From Prochlorococcus marinus CUG1435 (GTDB lineage: Bacteria > Cyanobacteriota > Cyanobacteriia > PCC-6307 > Cyanobiaceae), in contig JAEPLP010000001.1 in NCBI GenBank assembly GCA_017644375.1, positions 1,472,001 through 1,536,000 on the forward strand: a stretch of DNA of 64,000 nt. The letters run 5' to 3'. The position numbers were made by a program, and so were the translations under genes. The notes beneath the pieces were generated by a model. The model was not told the DNA's origin and ran no database searches. It saw only the letters and a list, made by a program, of their open reading frames with translations. This document shows, one piece after another, positions 32,519 to 41,570 of the stretch (its first letter is position 1; every line of letters begins with the position of its first letter).

Positions 32519-34273
32519 TCAAACTTTCAACAATTTAGAAGTTGTTAATTTAAAAACTTTTTTATCTATAGTTTCTTGATTTAAAAGTATATCAACTAAT
32601 TTATCAAGTAAGAGTCTATTTTTTTTCAATATTTTTATTGAATTATTTAATGAGATTTTAGAAATCTTTATGATTTCATTATCTATTCTAGAACTAGTAT
32701 ATTCAGCCATGAGAGGCTTTCTTCTAAATAATCCATCTCCCAAAAAAATTTCATTATTATCAGAATCCATTGAAATTGGACCAATAATTGAAAAACCATA
32801 TTTTGTGACCATTTCCCTTACGATATTCGTCGCATAAGATATATCGTTTATAGAGCATTGTGTAATTTCACTTTCACCAAAAACTATTGTTTCTGCAGCT
32901 CTTCCAGCTAGAGCAATTTCAATTTTTGAAAATAATAATTTTTTTGAAATCAAGCCACTAGAAACTACATCTTCGTCAGGACATATTTTTGTATATCCGC
33001 CTAAAGATCCAGATCTAGGTAAAATTGTAATTTTATCAACTGATTCAATTCCATTTCTCACAGCAGATACAATAGCCCTGCCTACTTCGTTATAAGCAAT
33101 AATTTTCTTCATGTTTGGAGAAGTTATTAATGAACTTCTTAGGCCAATAGTAATTTTATCAAGAGCATTTTCTATATGAAGATCACTAATCAATTTAGAT
33201 TCATCTCTTGCACAGTGAATAGCACTCTCATTCATCAAATTTGCAAGATCAGCCCCTGAAAATCCAACTGTTCTAGAAGCCCAATATCCTAAATCAACTC
33301 CGCTTGAAAGTGGTTTTGAAAGTGAATGTACTGAAAGAATTTTTTTTCTTCCATCTAAATCTGGAAGCATTACTTCTATCTTTCTATCAAATCTTCCTGG
33401 TCTTAATAATGCTGCGTCCAAAATATCTGGTCTATTTGTTGCTGCTAAAACAATAATCCCTGAATTATCAGCAAAACCATCTAATTCAGTTAGAAGCTGA
33501 TTAAGGGTTTGTTCTCTTTCATCATTTCCACCTCCGATCCCAGAACCTCTTTGCCTACCAATAGAATCAATTTCATCAATAAATATTATACAAGGAGATT
33601 TTTCCTTAGCCTTAGTGAATAGATCCCGTACTCGACTTGCACCAACACCAACAAAAAGTTCTACAAACTCTGATGCCGATATTGACAGGAAAGGGACTCC
33701 CGATTCACCGGCAATTGCTTTAGCCAATAATGTTTTACCTGTCCCTGGAGGGCCAATTAAAAGAACTCCTTTAGGAACTTTTGCTCCTAGATTTTCAAAT
33801 TTCTTTGGTTCTTTTAAAAAAGTTATTACCTCTTTTAATTCCTCAGCAGCCTCAGGGACACCAGCTACATCGTCAAATCTTGTTTCTACATCATCAATAG
33901 TTACAAATTTAGATTTATTTTTGGTAAAACCAAAGGCTCTGGAAGCCAATTTTGATGTACTCCTCATGATTAAGACTATTGCTAATATAAAAATCAGGAA
34001 AAGACTTATTGAAGTGAACGAATTAGCAGCCGAAGCTTCTTTTCTACTATTGTTAATGGTGAGATCGATTTTATTTTCAGTAGCTTTTTCAAGTATTAAT
34101 TGATCATTATAAAGGATAGGTATTTTAAATTTATCGCCATTTTTGTACAGAACATCTATTTCTCTCTTTCTAGGATAGAAAAATATTGATTCTATTTTTC
34201 CCGTCTCCATATCATCTACAAGATCCGAATAACTTGATTTAGAATTTGAATATGAGAATTTTGATCTAAACAC
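32519..34273 (-). CDS. FtsH-like AAA+ protein with degenerate zinc site (pseudoprotease)
   Basis: 584 residues of FtsH architecture: N-terminal domain (1-85), one membrane segment (about 87-105), AAA+ module with Walker A GPPGTGKT (174-181), Walker B IIFIDEID (229-236) and the [18 protein letters not shown] region, then the M41 protease domain. The zinc motif, normally HEXGH, reads NEVGR (395-399): both histidines are gone through codons AAC and AGG. The later Asp in INDISYAT is kept. The first membrane segment of FtsH is missing; an in-frame TAA lies three codons before the GTG start at 34273. ATPase/unfoldase activity looks possible, proteolysis does not. Resembles plant FtsHi proteins in principle. 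Confidence 0.9.
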   Translation of the reverse strand: MFRSKFSYSNSKSSYSDLVDDMETGKIESIFFYPRKREIDVLYKNGDKFKIPILYNDQLILEKATENKIDLTINNSRKEASAANSFTSISLFLIFILAIVLIMRSTSKLASRAFGFTKNKSKFVTIDDVETRFDDVAGVPEAAEELKEVITFLKEPKKFENLGAKVPKGVLLIGPPGTGKTLLAKAIAGESGVPFLSISASEFVELFVGVGASRVRDLFTKAKEKSPCIIFIDEIDSIGRQRGSGIGGGNDEREQTLNQLLTELDGFADNSGIIVLAATNRPDILDAALLRPGRFDRKIEVMLPDLDGRKKILSVHSLSKPLSSGVDLGYWASRTVGFSGADLANLMNESAIHCARDESKLISDLHIENALDKITIGLRSSLITSPNMKKIIAYNEVGRAIVSAVRNGIESVDKITILPRSGSLGGYTKICPDEDVVSSGLISKKLLFSKIEIALAGRAAETIVFGESEITQCSINDISYATNIVREMVTKYGFSIIGPISMDSDNNEIFLGDGLFRRKPLMAEYTSSRIDNEIIKISKISLNNSIKILKKNRLLLDKLVDILLNQETIDKKVFKLTTSKLLKV

Positions 34274-34404
34274 TAATCTTTATAAGTGATTAATAAAGCA
34301 TATATGCTTATTTATAAAATTGATGTATATAAACAAAATATACTCAAAAGTTTTGGAGATAACCAGTTAAAGGTTATATTATTATATGGTAATAAAGAAA
34401 CAGA

Positions 34405-34578
34405 ATGGCTGTACCAAAGAAGAAAAAATCAAAAAGCAAAAGGAACCAAAGGCACGCTGTCTGGAAAGGGAAAGCAGCATTAGCTGCTCAAAAAGCTATA
34501 TCTTTAGGTAAATCAGTTCTAACGGGTAAAGCTCAAGGATTTGTTTACCCTATTGATGAAGAAGAGGAAGAAGAGTAG
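34405..34578 (+). CDS. rpmF: 50S ribosomal protein L32
   Basis: 57 residues: [20 protein letters not shown], a middle [18 protein letters not shown], and an acidic tail DEEEEEE typical of cyanobacterial and plastid L32. Too short for many gene finders; a longer frame starting at 34286 is an overlapping shadow. Divergent from the FtsH-like gene, an arrangement also seen in other cyanobacteria (from memory). No zinc cysteines. Confidence 0.95.
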   Translation: MAVPKKKKSKSKRNQRHAVWKGKAALAAQKAISLGKSVLTGKAQGFVYPIDEEEEEE

Positions 34579-34581
34579 TCT

Positions 34582-34908
34582 TTAAGATCCTAATTTAAAT
34601 GCTTCTAGAATAACAGCATAAATTGCACCAATTCTTAATTTATCAACTACTGTCCATATATAGTAAAAATTTGAACTAGAGGAAGGCTTAATTCTTACAA
34701 TAATTTCAATAAAGAAAATAATTATTGGGACCATAATTAATTCATTTTTACCTTCAGTTATAAATTTTGTAAGGAAATTGGCAAACAAAAAATAACCGGT
34801 CAAAACAGAAATTAGACCAATAGATTTAGTCCTCCAGGTATCACTTAAAAACCCAAAAAATAGATTATTTAACTGGTAGGTAATCCTTGAAAATTTAGTT
34901 TTCTGCAT
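34582..34908 (-). CDS. Ycf20 / DUF565 membrane protein
   Basis: 108 residues. Fits Ycf20: LNNLFFGFLSDTWRTKSIGL at the N-terminus, two or three membrane segments (LISVLTGYFLFANFL, LIMVPIIIFFIEIIVRI), and the signature C-terminus VDKLRIGAIYAVILEAFKLGS. In algae and plants Ycf20-like proteins influence thermal dissipation of light energy; no direct function in cyanobacteria is settled. Its start overlaps the end of the HAD gene by 14 bases. Convergent with rpmF, 3 bases apart. Confidence 0.87.
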   Translation of the reverse strand: MQKTKFSRITYQLNNLFFGFLSDTWRTKSIGLISVLTGYFLFANFLTKFITEGKNELIMVPIIIFFIEIIVRIKPSSSSNFYYIWTVVDKLRIGAIYAVILEAFKLGS

Positions 34909-35656
34909 TACTAAAAGATACTAAATAATCACTTAGAAAGCTGTAGTCAACATATGTTTTTTTAAGTTTAGGGCCTTTAATTACATTTGCCACATTATTC
35001 TCATCACCAAGACTGTCTAAAATACAATCTAATTTAATATTTTCCTCAAGAACACTTGGAATATTTGAAGGAACAAAAATTGTCGGCAAGTTAGCCGCTA
35101 AGGAAGATTTCAATCCTGGGTTTGAGTCCTCGAAAACAATTGAGTTATTTTTGCTTATACCACTCAATTGAATTGCTTTTAAATAAGGGAAAGGATTTGG
35201 TTTCTTAAATTCAACATCTTCACTTGAAATAATAAACTCAAAAGGATTAAAGCCATTAAACAGATATTCAACAAGTAGATCAACTTGATTTCTTGAACTT
35301 GATGTAACAATAAATTGTCTTACTTTTTTTCTATGTAATTCATTAATTAATCTAAAAACACCAGTTTTTAGACTAACGCGATTTGTTTTTATAATTTCCA
35401 GATAATGAAACTGCTTTTTTTTATGAATTTTGAGAATTAAATCTTGCGATAAATTATAATTTTTTGTTTTAGAGTAATACTCTATTCTATTTTTCCCCCC
35501 ATTTATTTTCAAAAGATTAATGTACTTATTAGTATCCCAATTCCAATCAATATTAAATTCCTTAAAGGCATTATTAAAAGCTGGCAAATGAGCCTCTAAT
35601 TCTGTATTTGCAATAGTTCCGTCTAAATCCCAATAAACACCCTCGAGATAAGTCAC
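34895..35656 (-). CDS. HAD-superfamily hydrolase (CbbY / beta-phosphoglucomutase-like)
   Basis: 253 residues. Motif I is WDLDGTIAN (nucleophile Asp and second Asp present), motif II is in IVTSSSRN, and the lysine/aspartate end reads FKKPNPFPYLKA then VFEDSNPGLKSSLAANLPT. The cap domain is the helical C1 type. Likely a sugar-phosphate phosphatase; in phototrophs CbbY proteins remove the Rubisco inhibitor xylulose-1,5-bisphosphate, a possible but unproven role. Start is GTG at 35656. Gene order on this strand is the Psb30-like peptide, this gene, ycf20. Confidence 0.85.
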   Translation of the reverse strand: MTYLEGVYWDLDGTIANTELEAHLPAFNNAFKEFNIDWNWDTNKYINLLKINGGKNRIEYYSKTKNYNLSQDLILKIHKKKQFHYLEIIKTNRVSLKTGVFRLINELHRKKVRQFIVTSSSRNQVDLLVEYLFNGFNPFEFIISSEDVEFKKPNPFPYLKAIQLSGISKNNSIVFEDSNPGLKSSLAANLPTIFVPSNIPSVLEENIKLDCILDSLGDENNVANVIKGPKLKKTYVDYSFLSDYLVSFSNAEN

Positions 35657-35671
35657 TAAAAAGAATTTTCT

Positions 35672-35749
35672 TTACCTACGATAAAAAACTAGAGCAATTA
35701 TTGCTGGTCCAGCCAGCGCAACTACAGCTAAAGGAATAAGTGTTGCCAT
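35672..35749 (-). CDS. psb30: Psb30/Ycf12-like photosystem II small subunit
   Basis: 25-residue peptide, ATG at 35749, TAA at 35672: MATLIPLAVVALAGPAIIAL followed by VFYRR. One membrane helix with the AGPxxI core and basic end that characterise Psb30 (Ycf12), which sits at the periphery of photosystem II near cytochrome b559. Far too short for automatic frame detection. Its stop lies 15 bases upstream of the HAD gene. Another tiny photosynthetic subunit is the main alternative. Confidence 0.68.
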   Translation of the reverse strand: MATLIPLAVVALAGPAIIALVFYRR

Positions 35750-35831
35750 GATTAATGAATATGTTTTGTGATACTATTTTTACAAATAAATAGATGAACT
35801 GTACTGATACGTTACAAGATTGAATTAAATT

Positions 35832-36179
35832 ATGAAATCATGGACATGTATAGAAAATTGCGGAGCTTGTTGTAAATTCAACTTAGACGAAAGAAGCAGT
35901 CTGGCCGATAAACTTAACGAAGAAGATTTCGCTTTAATAAAATCAATGACAGCCAAGGATGGTTGGTGCAAGAATCTCGACAGAGAAAACAAAAAATGCT
36001 TAATTTACGAAACCAGACCTCATTTTTGTCGAGTAAATGATTTTTCTACAACTTTTAAAGGATATTTGAAATCTGGAGATAAATTTCTAATAGATTGCTG
36101 CAAACAACATATTTCATCAAATTATGGATATAGAAGTAATGAGATGAAAAAATTTAAAATGGCAGTGTCTAAAAAATGA
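35832..36179 (+). CDS. YkgJ-type cysteine-cluster protein (UPF0153)
   Basis: 115 residues. Cysteine cluster in order: WTCIENCGACCKF, then GWCKNLDRENKKCLIYETRP and HFCRV, the pattern of the YkgJ family, which probably binds Zn or an Fe-S cluster. A second pair (DCCKQH) is near the C-terminus. Soluble. The stop overlaps the start of the first UPF0016 gene by 4 bases (ATGA), so the three genes look like one operon; a link to metal handling is plausible because UPF0016 proteins export Mn/Ca. Confidence 0.85.
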   Translation: MKSWTCIENCGACCKFNLDERSSLADKLNEEDFALIKSMTAKDGWCKNLDRENKKCLIYETRPHFCRVNDFSTTFKGYLKSGDKFLIDCCKQHISSNYGYRSNEMKKFKMAVSKK

Positions 36180-36502
36180 ACAGTAAACTAGAACAAAAGG
36201 AAAATAAAGTAGAAAAGAGTTTTTTATCTATATTTTTTACAACTTTTACAACAATTTTTATTGCTGAACTTGGAGATAAAACCCAGATTGCTACTCTAAT
36301 GCTTTCAGCTGAATCGGGAAAGCCAACTATTGTCTTCCTTGGAAGTTCTTTAGCTTTAATAAGTTCTAGTATAGTAGGGGTTTTAATTGGAAAATGGTTA
36401 TCAAATAAAATATCTCCAAGCAAATTTGCTTTATTTACTGGAGTTTTAATGATAATAATAAGTTTATTTTTAGCTTATGATACTTTTAAGAATTATCTAT
36501 AA
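36176..36502 (+). CDS. UPF0016/GDT1 half-transporter, first subunit
   Basis: 108 residues, three membrane segments. Carries one copy of the family motif ELGDKTQIATLML at about residues 28-40. Full UPF0016 proteins (TMEM165, plant PAM71, cyanobacterial Mnx) are about 200 residues with two such motifs and move manganese or calcium in exchange for protons. Here the halves are separate genes; a dimer with the following gene product is expected. In a cyanobacterium Mn handling would feed photosystem II. N-terminus has a charged extension (NSKLEQKENKVEKS). Confidence 0.86.
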   Translation: MNSKLEQKENKVEKSFLSIFFTTFTTIFIAELGDKTQIATLMLSAESGKPTIVFLGSSLALISSSIVGVLIGKWLSNKISPSKFALFTGVLMIIISLFLAYDTFKNYL

Positions 36503-36814
36503 ATGGTATTAAGTTTATTGCTATCAACATTTATTACGGTATTCATAGCTGAATTGGGAGACAAAACTCAATTAGCCACTTTAACTATAAGCGGCACTTC
36601 AAATAAACCATTAGCAGTATTTTTAGGATCTTCTTCTGCACTTGTTTTTGCAAGCTTACTAGGAGCGTTGACAGGTGGTTCTATTTCAAGTTTTTTACCC
36701 GAAGTAGCTCTGAAATCAATAGCCTCAATATCATTTTTTGTTATTGGCATAAGGCTTTTTATAAATTCATTGGATATCAATAAAGAAGAAAAAGAAGATA
36801 AAGAAAAAAATTAG
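36503..36814 (+). CDS. UPF0016/GDT1 half-transporter, second subunit
   Basis: 103 residues, three membrane segments, second copy of the motif: ELGDKTQLATLTISG (about 16-30). Its ATG directly follows the TAA of the first half with no spacing, so expression is coupled and equal amounts are expected. Ends in a charged Glu/Lys tail (NKEEKEDKEKN). Sequence similarity to the first half (GDKTQ, KP-AVFLGSS-AL) suggests internal duplication kept as two genes. Confidence 0.86.
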   Translation: MVLSLLLSTFITVFIAELGDKTQLATLTISGTSNKPLAVFLGSSSALVFASLLGALTGGSISSFLPEVALKSIASISFFVIGIRLFINSLDINKEEKEDKEKN

Positions 36815-36887
36815 TTTTTAAGCTTGGTTAAAAGGTGTAATAATGTAGTATAAACAACTTTATTAATTCATAATTTTTACAAATAAC

Positions 36888-39110
36888 ATGTTCTCTACAT
36901 CTTCCATAATAGATAATTTAAATCAGTCAGAAGGCTTAGAATATAAAAAATTATGCAGATCATTAAAAATAACAAAGAAATCTGATAAAGATAAATTAAT
37001 TATCGCTTTATCAGCCCTTGAAAAACTTGAAATAATAAATAAAAATGCAGAAAATCAATATACTTGCAAAACAGATAGCAAACATATTGTTGCCAAAATA
37101 AGATGTAGTAGCAAAGGTTATTGTTTTGCAGTGAGAGAAAATAACAAAGAAGATATATATATTAAAGAAAATCTACTTAATTATGCATGGAATGGAGATA
37201 AAGTTTTAGTAAGGATAATAAAAGAGGGTTTCAGAAGAAGATCTCCAGAAGGGATAGTTGATTGTATTCTTGAAAGATCAAATCAGATACTTCTTTCTAA
37301 AGTTGAAACTATAAACGATGAAGTATACGCAATTCCTATCGATGATAGGATTCTTTCTAAAATAAGACTTCCAAAAGAGGATAAGAGATACACCTATAAA
37401 CAAGAAGATAAGAATGTAGTTAAAGTAAAAATAGATAGCTTTCCAATAGGTCAAGATCAAGGATTAGGCCATGTAATACAAGAACTTAAACTAAAAAATA
37501 ATGAAGAATTAGATATAGATTTTGTGCTGTCTAAAAGCAATCTTCTTGATATAGGCGATGAAAATCTAATTGAATACAAGAAGATAGAAAAAAGGGAGAG
37601 GATAGATTTATCAGATAAAAACTCTTATATGTTTAAAAGTTGGGAATCTGAAAATTCCCCAATGCTCCCATTGATTCAAATAGAGCAAGAAAAAGATAGT
37701 AGTACAAAATTATGGATACATACAAGTAATCTTGCAGAAATAGTAGAGTTAAGCAATAAGAAATACTTAGAAATATTCTTTAATGGCTGTGAATCATTAC
37801 CCTTGTTGAATAATTGGCGAAACTACCTCAATGAAGATATTAAAAATGCTTCTGAGTTTAAATTAGGTGTAAAGAAAGAAGCAATAAGTCTCTGCATGCA
37901 TCTGGATAGCGATAATAAAGTAACTAAATGGTCATTTCATCTTACTTTAGTAAAATGTTCACTTATTGTTGGAACTGATCATACTGAAGCTCTTCTATCT
38001 AGAAAAAGTAAAGCAAGAATAACCTCACGATTATTGAAGCCCATAAAGGAACACATCCATGATTTGGATAAAATACTGGAAATTTCAACTTCATTCAGAA
38101 AAAAGCATCTCTCGGACGGTAACGTCGAAATCCCTGCGCCAATTAATAAAATAGAGTCATTAAATGAATTTTTTATTCACAACCCAGTTGAATATTCAAA
38201 AGGTTATTTTGAGCCTTTAAATAAAGAAGATTGCCAGACATACCTTTCCCCAATACTATATGAGGCAAGTTTAATATGGTTCAAACACTCAAATCAATAT
38301 GGATTAAAGAGTGCTGGATACATTTCAAGGAATTTAGATTACATAAATGCAAATGATATAGTTAAATATTCAGAATTTGTTGGCAATGAGATAGAGCTAA
38401 ATGAAGAGGGTAATTTACCTTTTAGCCAAATAATCAAATTATGCGACGATGATAATAAAAAAAGAATCTTACATAAACTTCTAATTAATGAATTTAAGGA
38501 AAATGAAGTAAATTTGATTTCTAAAAATTTAGATGAAGATCAATCAGAAAAACGATTTATTTCTCCCTGGACATTGCCAGGATATGACTTCACAAACCTT
38601 ATGAATCAGTACTGTATTTTTAATATGATAATAAATGGTAAGAAATCAAAGAAAAACAACATCAAAGAAATAAATATAATGGAAAGTAATTCATGGGAGT
38701 TAGTAAATTGGGATATTTTTAATTCAGGAATTTCAAAAAATATAGATACATTATTCAATAAATTTGTAATAGATAAACTTAATGAATATAAGAACAAAAT
38801 CAAACAATATAAATCTAATTTAATAAGTTTAAAGAAAGTAAGAAAGGCAGAAAAATTATTGGGCAATACATATAATGGTTTTATATTATCAGTCCAAAGT
38901 TACGGTTTTTTTGTTGAGATATCAGAACTAAATGTGGAAGGTTTGGTCCATGTAAGCACTCTTAACAATGATTGGTACGAATATAGATCAAAACAAAATT
39001 TATTGATTGGAAGGAAGTCTAAAAAATCATATAAAGTTGGAGATGAGATAGAAGTAAAAATTATTAAAGTTGATATTCTTAAATATCAAATTGATTTAGA
39101 ATTAACATAA
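36888..39110 (+). CDS. RNase R/II-like protein with degenerate RNB catalytic site
   Basis: 740 residues with the RNase R layout: N-terminal winged-helix-like region (1-60), cold-shock/OB domain (about 68-130, SSKGYCFAVRENNKEDIYI), RNB-derived core (about 238-600) and C-terminal S1 domain (about 658-740, GFILSVQSYGFFVEISELNV). The core keeps RIDL and KLWIHTSN, the segments around the catalytic site, but the Asp cluster between them (family TIDG-DA-D-DDA) is replaced by FKSWESENSPMLPL. The RNA-anchor motif SPLRRY-D is SPWTLPGYDF. RNA binding seems possible, catalysis unlikely. The short RNB protein at 22 kb keeps the catalytic residues, so a division of labour is conceivable. Confidence 0.82.
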   Translation: MFSTSSIIDNLNQSEGLEYKKLCRSLKITKKSDKDKLIIALSALEKLEIINKNAENQYTCKTDSKHIVAKIRCSSKGYCFAVRENNKEDIYIKENLLNYAWNGDKVLVRIIKEGFRRRSPEGIVDCILERSNQILLSKVETINDEVYAIPIDDRILSKIRLPKEDKRYTYKQEDKNVVKVKIDSFPIGQDQGLGHVIQELKLKNNEELDIDFVLSKSNLLDIGDENLIEYKKIEKRERIDLSDKNSYMFKSWESENSPMLPLIQIEQEKDSSTKLWIHTSNLAEIVELSNKKYLEIFFNGCESLPLLNNWRNYLNEDIKNASEFKLGVKKEAISLCMHLDSDNKVTKWSFHLTLVKCSLIVGTDHTEALLSRKSKARITSRLLKPIKEHIHDLDKILEISTSFRKKHLSDGNVEIPAPINKIESLNEFFIHNPVEYSKGYFEPLNKEDCQTYLSPILYEASLIWFKHSNQYGLKSAGYISRNLDYINANDIVKYSEFVGNEIELNEEGNLPFSQIIKLCDDDNKKRILHKLLINEFKENEVNLISKNLDEDQSEKRFISPWTLPGYDFTNLMNQYCIFNMIINGKKSKKNNIKEINIMESNSWELVNWDIFNSGISKNIDTLFNKFVIDKLNEYKNKIKQYKSNLISLKKVRKAEKLLGNTYNGFILSVQSYGFFVEISELNVEGLVHVSTLNNDWYEYRSKQNLLIGRKSKKSYKVGDEIEVKIIKVDILKYQIDLELT

Positions 39111-39174
39111 ATAATTATTCAATGATAAATCTTGGAAATATTAGACAACTAAAAAATAAAGATAAATTCATAGT

Positions 39175-39624
39175 ATGATTTTAAGGAAAAAATATTTTTT
39201 AATAACTATAATAATTGTAATAATTTTTCAAATATTATTATATACAAACAATAATCAGAGAACTTCCTTTAGATACTTTAAGTGGACCATTCAGGAGACA
39301 AGTATAGGAAAGTTGATAAGTATTTCATTCTTTTCAGGATTATTTATAACTACATTACTGAACTGTATAAATTCAAGCAATAATAAGAATAATAATACTT
39401 ACGAAAATATAGAAGAAAATTATGAACCTTTAAATAATGAAGAATATGAAAAATCAGATATAGAGATGCCGCCTCAAAGGGATATTAGAGAAACACAGCC
39501 AACAATATCTGTTAATTACAGAGTAGTCAAAAATATTGATGATAAAAAATTCAAAAATAATGAAAATTCTTCAAATAATTCTTTTCAAAATGATGACTGG
39601 GGTAATAATGATGCTGATTGGTAG
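39175..39624 (+). CDS. Two-segment membrane protein with acidic tail, unknown
   Basis: 149 residues. Membrane segments at about 7-23 (FLITIIIVIIFQILLY) and 44-63 (IGKLISISFFSGLFITTLL), separated by a short loop with RYFKWTIQETSIG. The remaining 85 residues are hydrophilic, Asn/Glu/Asp-rich and probably disordered, ending DDWGNNDADW. The segment layout resembles small LapA-like proteins, but this is not a firm match. Lies between the RNase R-like gene and DUF2996. Function unknown. Confidence 0.65.
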   Translation: MILRKKYFLITIIIVIIFQILLYTNNNQRTSFRYFKWTIQETSIGKLISISFFSGLFITTLLNCINSSNNKNNNTYENIEENYEPLNNEEYEKSDIEMPPQRDIRETQPTISVNYRVVKNIDDKKFKNNENSSNNSFQNDDWGNNDADW

Positions 39625-39693
39625 CAAACTTGATATTTTTCTTTATAAAAAGTTTTTATTTAATTATAATTAGTTAGGAAAGGATTTAATTCA

Positions 39694-40287
39694 ATGGAAG
39701 AAAATTTAGGACAAAATAACAAAGTTACGAGTGAAAAATCTACAAATAATAATGATACATCTAACATGGAGGAAAAAAATATCTCAAACTCAGAAAAAAT
39801 TAATAATCAAGAAAAGGAAATAAATATCGCAGAAAATGTTCCTAACTCAAATAACAATCTTATTTCTAGAGTAAATAACAAAAATGAGAATGAAAAACCA
39901 AGTATTCCTAAGCCAAAAAAAGAATTGCCTATAGAGAAAAAACCATTCCAAGAATTTATTAATAGTCATTTAATTCCCTCTTTAAAAGAAGAAATTAATC
40001 TAAGAGGATTTGAGATAAATCATATTAATCTCAAAAACACAAATAGACCAATCGCAGGAGATAAATGCTGGGTAATCAATTGTGAAATAAAGGATATTTG
40101 CAGCTTTTGGCTATCATTCGAGACGGATGACATTAGTTCATTAAAAAGCATTTCTATATCCAAACCAAATCAAAAACCTAGCATTATTGAATCATTTCTT
40201 ATTGACGAAAAAAGAATAACCCTTAAATTGATTATTTCCCGTGTATTGCAAAGATTAAATGGTCAAAAATTAATAGGAGTTAATTAA
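39694..40287 (+). CDS. DUF2996 family protein
   Basis: 197 residues. The first 85 are low-complexity (Asn, Glu, Lys, Ser). The conserved domain follows: PFQEFINSHLIPSLKEEINL, PIAGDKCWVINCEI, and SIIESFLIDEKRITLKLII with the closing RVLQRLNGQKLIG, which match DUF2996 well. The family is cyanobacterial; no function is established from sequence. It lies 78 bases upstream of acsF on the same strand, an arrangement consistent with, but not proof of, a role near chlorophyll synthesis or thylakoid assembly. Confidence 0.85.
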   Translation: MEENLGQNNKVTSEKSTNNNDTSNMEEKNISNSEKINNQEKEINIAENVPNSNNNLISRVNNKNENEKPSIPKPKKELPIEKKPFQEFINSHLIPSLKEEINLRGFEINHINLKNTNRPIAGDKCWVINCEIKDICSFWLSFETDDISSLKSISISKPNQKPSIIESFLIDEKRITLKLIISRVLQRLNGQKLIGVN

Positions 40288-40365
40288 AAAAGAATAACAC
40301 CAAGTTAACTTTTCCCTCGAAAATACAAATAATAGTAAATAATAGTATTAACAAATGGTATTTAG

Positions 40366-41538
40366 ATGTCTCAATCAACTATTGATTCTAAAAGTAAACA
40401 AAAATTAAATAACGGGAAGGTACCAGCAAAGGAAACAATCTTGTCTCCAAGGTTCTATACAACAGACTTTGAGGCAATGGAAAATATGGATTTATCCATA
40501 AATGAAGAGGAATTGGAAGCAATATGCGAGGAATTTAGGAAGGACTATAATAGACATCATTTTGTAAGAAATACCGAATTTGAAGGAGCCGCAGATAAAT
40601 TAGATCCTGATACAAGAGAACTTTTTGTTGATTTTCTTGAAGGAAGTTGTACATCAGAATTTTCAGGTTTTTTACTTTACAAGGAGCTTAGCAAAAGGAT
40701 TAAAGACAAAAATCCTCTTCTAGCTGAATGCTTTGCCCATATGGCCAGAGATGAAGCTAGACATGCGGGTTTCTTGAATAAATCTATGAGTGATTTTGGA
40801 TTACAGTTAGATTTAGGTTTTTTAACAGCAAACAAGGATTACACCTATTTCCCACCAAGAAGTATTTTTTACGCTACTTATTTATCTGAAAAAATAGGCT
40901 ATTGGAGATACATTGCAATTTATAGGCATCTTGAAAAAAATCCAGATAGCAAAATTTTTCCACTGTTTAATTATTTTGAAAATTGGTGCCAGGATGAAAA
41001 TAGACATGGGGATTTCTTTGATGCACTGATGAAAGCACAGCCACGTACTGTAAAATCTTTAAGTCAAAAAATTACCATTGGCGGCTCTACCTTTACGCAT
41101 CCACTATTTGACTACTTCCATAGATTTAGATATTTTTTGAATAATCATCCAATAACATCTAAGTTATGGTCTAGATTTTTTCTATTAGCTGTATTTGCAA
41201 CAATGTATGCAAGGGATTTAGGGATTAAAAAAGATTTCTACAGTTCACTCGGTTTAAATGCCAAAGATTACGACCAGTTTGTTATTAATAAAACAAATGA
41301 AACAGCAGCTAGAGTTTTCCCTGTAGTTATGGACGTTTATGATAAATCTTTTTATGGAAGATTAGATAAAATAGTAGAGAATAATAAGGTTCTTTCCGAT
41401 ATCGCAAGCAGTGATGTAAATAAAGTATCCAAAACTCTTAAAAAATTACCTAAATATTTATCAAACGGTTACCAGTTATTAAGACTATACTTATTAAAAC
41501 CTCTTGATAGCAAAGATTTCCAACCATCGATTAGATAA
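40366..41538 (+). CDS. acsF: Mg-protoporphyrin IX monomethyl ester oxidative cyclase
   Basis: Aerobic di-iron cyclase that forms ring E of chlorophyll. 390 residues with carboxylate/histidine iron ligands in [20 protein letters not shown]-type segment [16 protein letters not shown] and in [16 protein letters not shown], plus [17 protein letters not shown]. Normal length, ATG start. Acts on the product of ChlH-dependent Mg insertion and methylation; chlH is at 54.4 kb. No anaerobic BchE is seen in the window. Its upstream spacer is AT-rich without a clear operator. Confidence 0.97.
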   Translation: MSQSTIDSKSKQKLNNGKVPAKETILSPRFYTTDFEAMENMDLSINEEELEAICEEFRKDYNRHHFVRNTEFEGAADKLDPDTRELFVDFLEGSCTSEFSGFLLYKELSKRIKDKNPLLAECFAHMARDEARHAGFLNKSMSDFGLQLDLGFLTANKDYTYFPPRSIFYATYLSEKIGYWRYIAIYRHLEKNPDSKIFPLFNYFENWCQDENRHGDFFDALMKAQPRTVKSLSQKITIGGSTFTHPLFDYFHRFRYFLNNHPITSKLWSRFFLLAVFATMYARDLGIKKDFYSSLGLNAKDYDQFVINKTNETAARVFPVVMDVYDKSFYGRLDKIVENNKVLSDIASSDVNKVSKTLKKLPKYLSNGYQLLRLYLLKPLDSKDFQPSIR

Positions 41539-41570
41539 TCTTTTTATACAGAGAAGATTTATAAAGTCAT

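Noticed and set aside
33615-34103. 162-codon frame antisense to the ftsH-like gene
   Set aside because: Low-complexity shadow of the AAA+ coding sequence; the minus-strand reading has Walker motifs.
34286-34483. 65-codon frame overlapping the start of rpmF
   Set aside because: Different frame from L32, which is unmistakable at 34405-34578.
36169-36423. 84-codon frame antisense to the first UPF0016 gene
   Set aside because: Shadow of a conserved transporter half; no own features.
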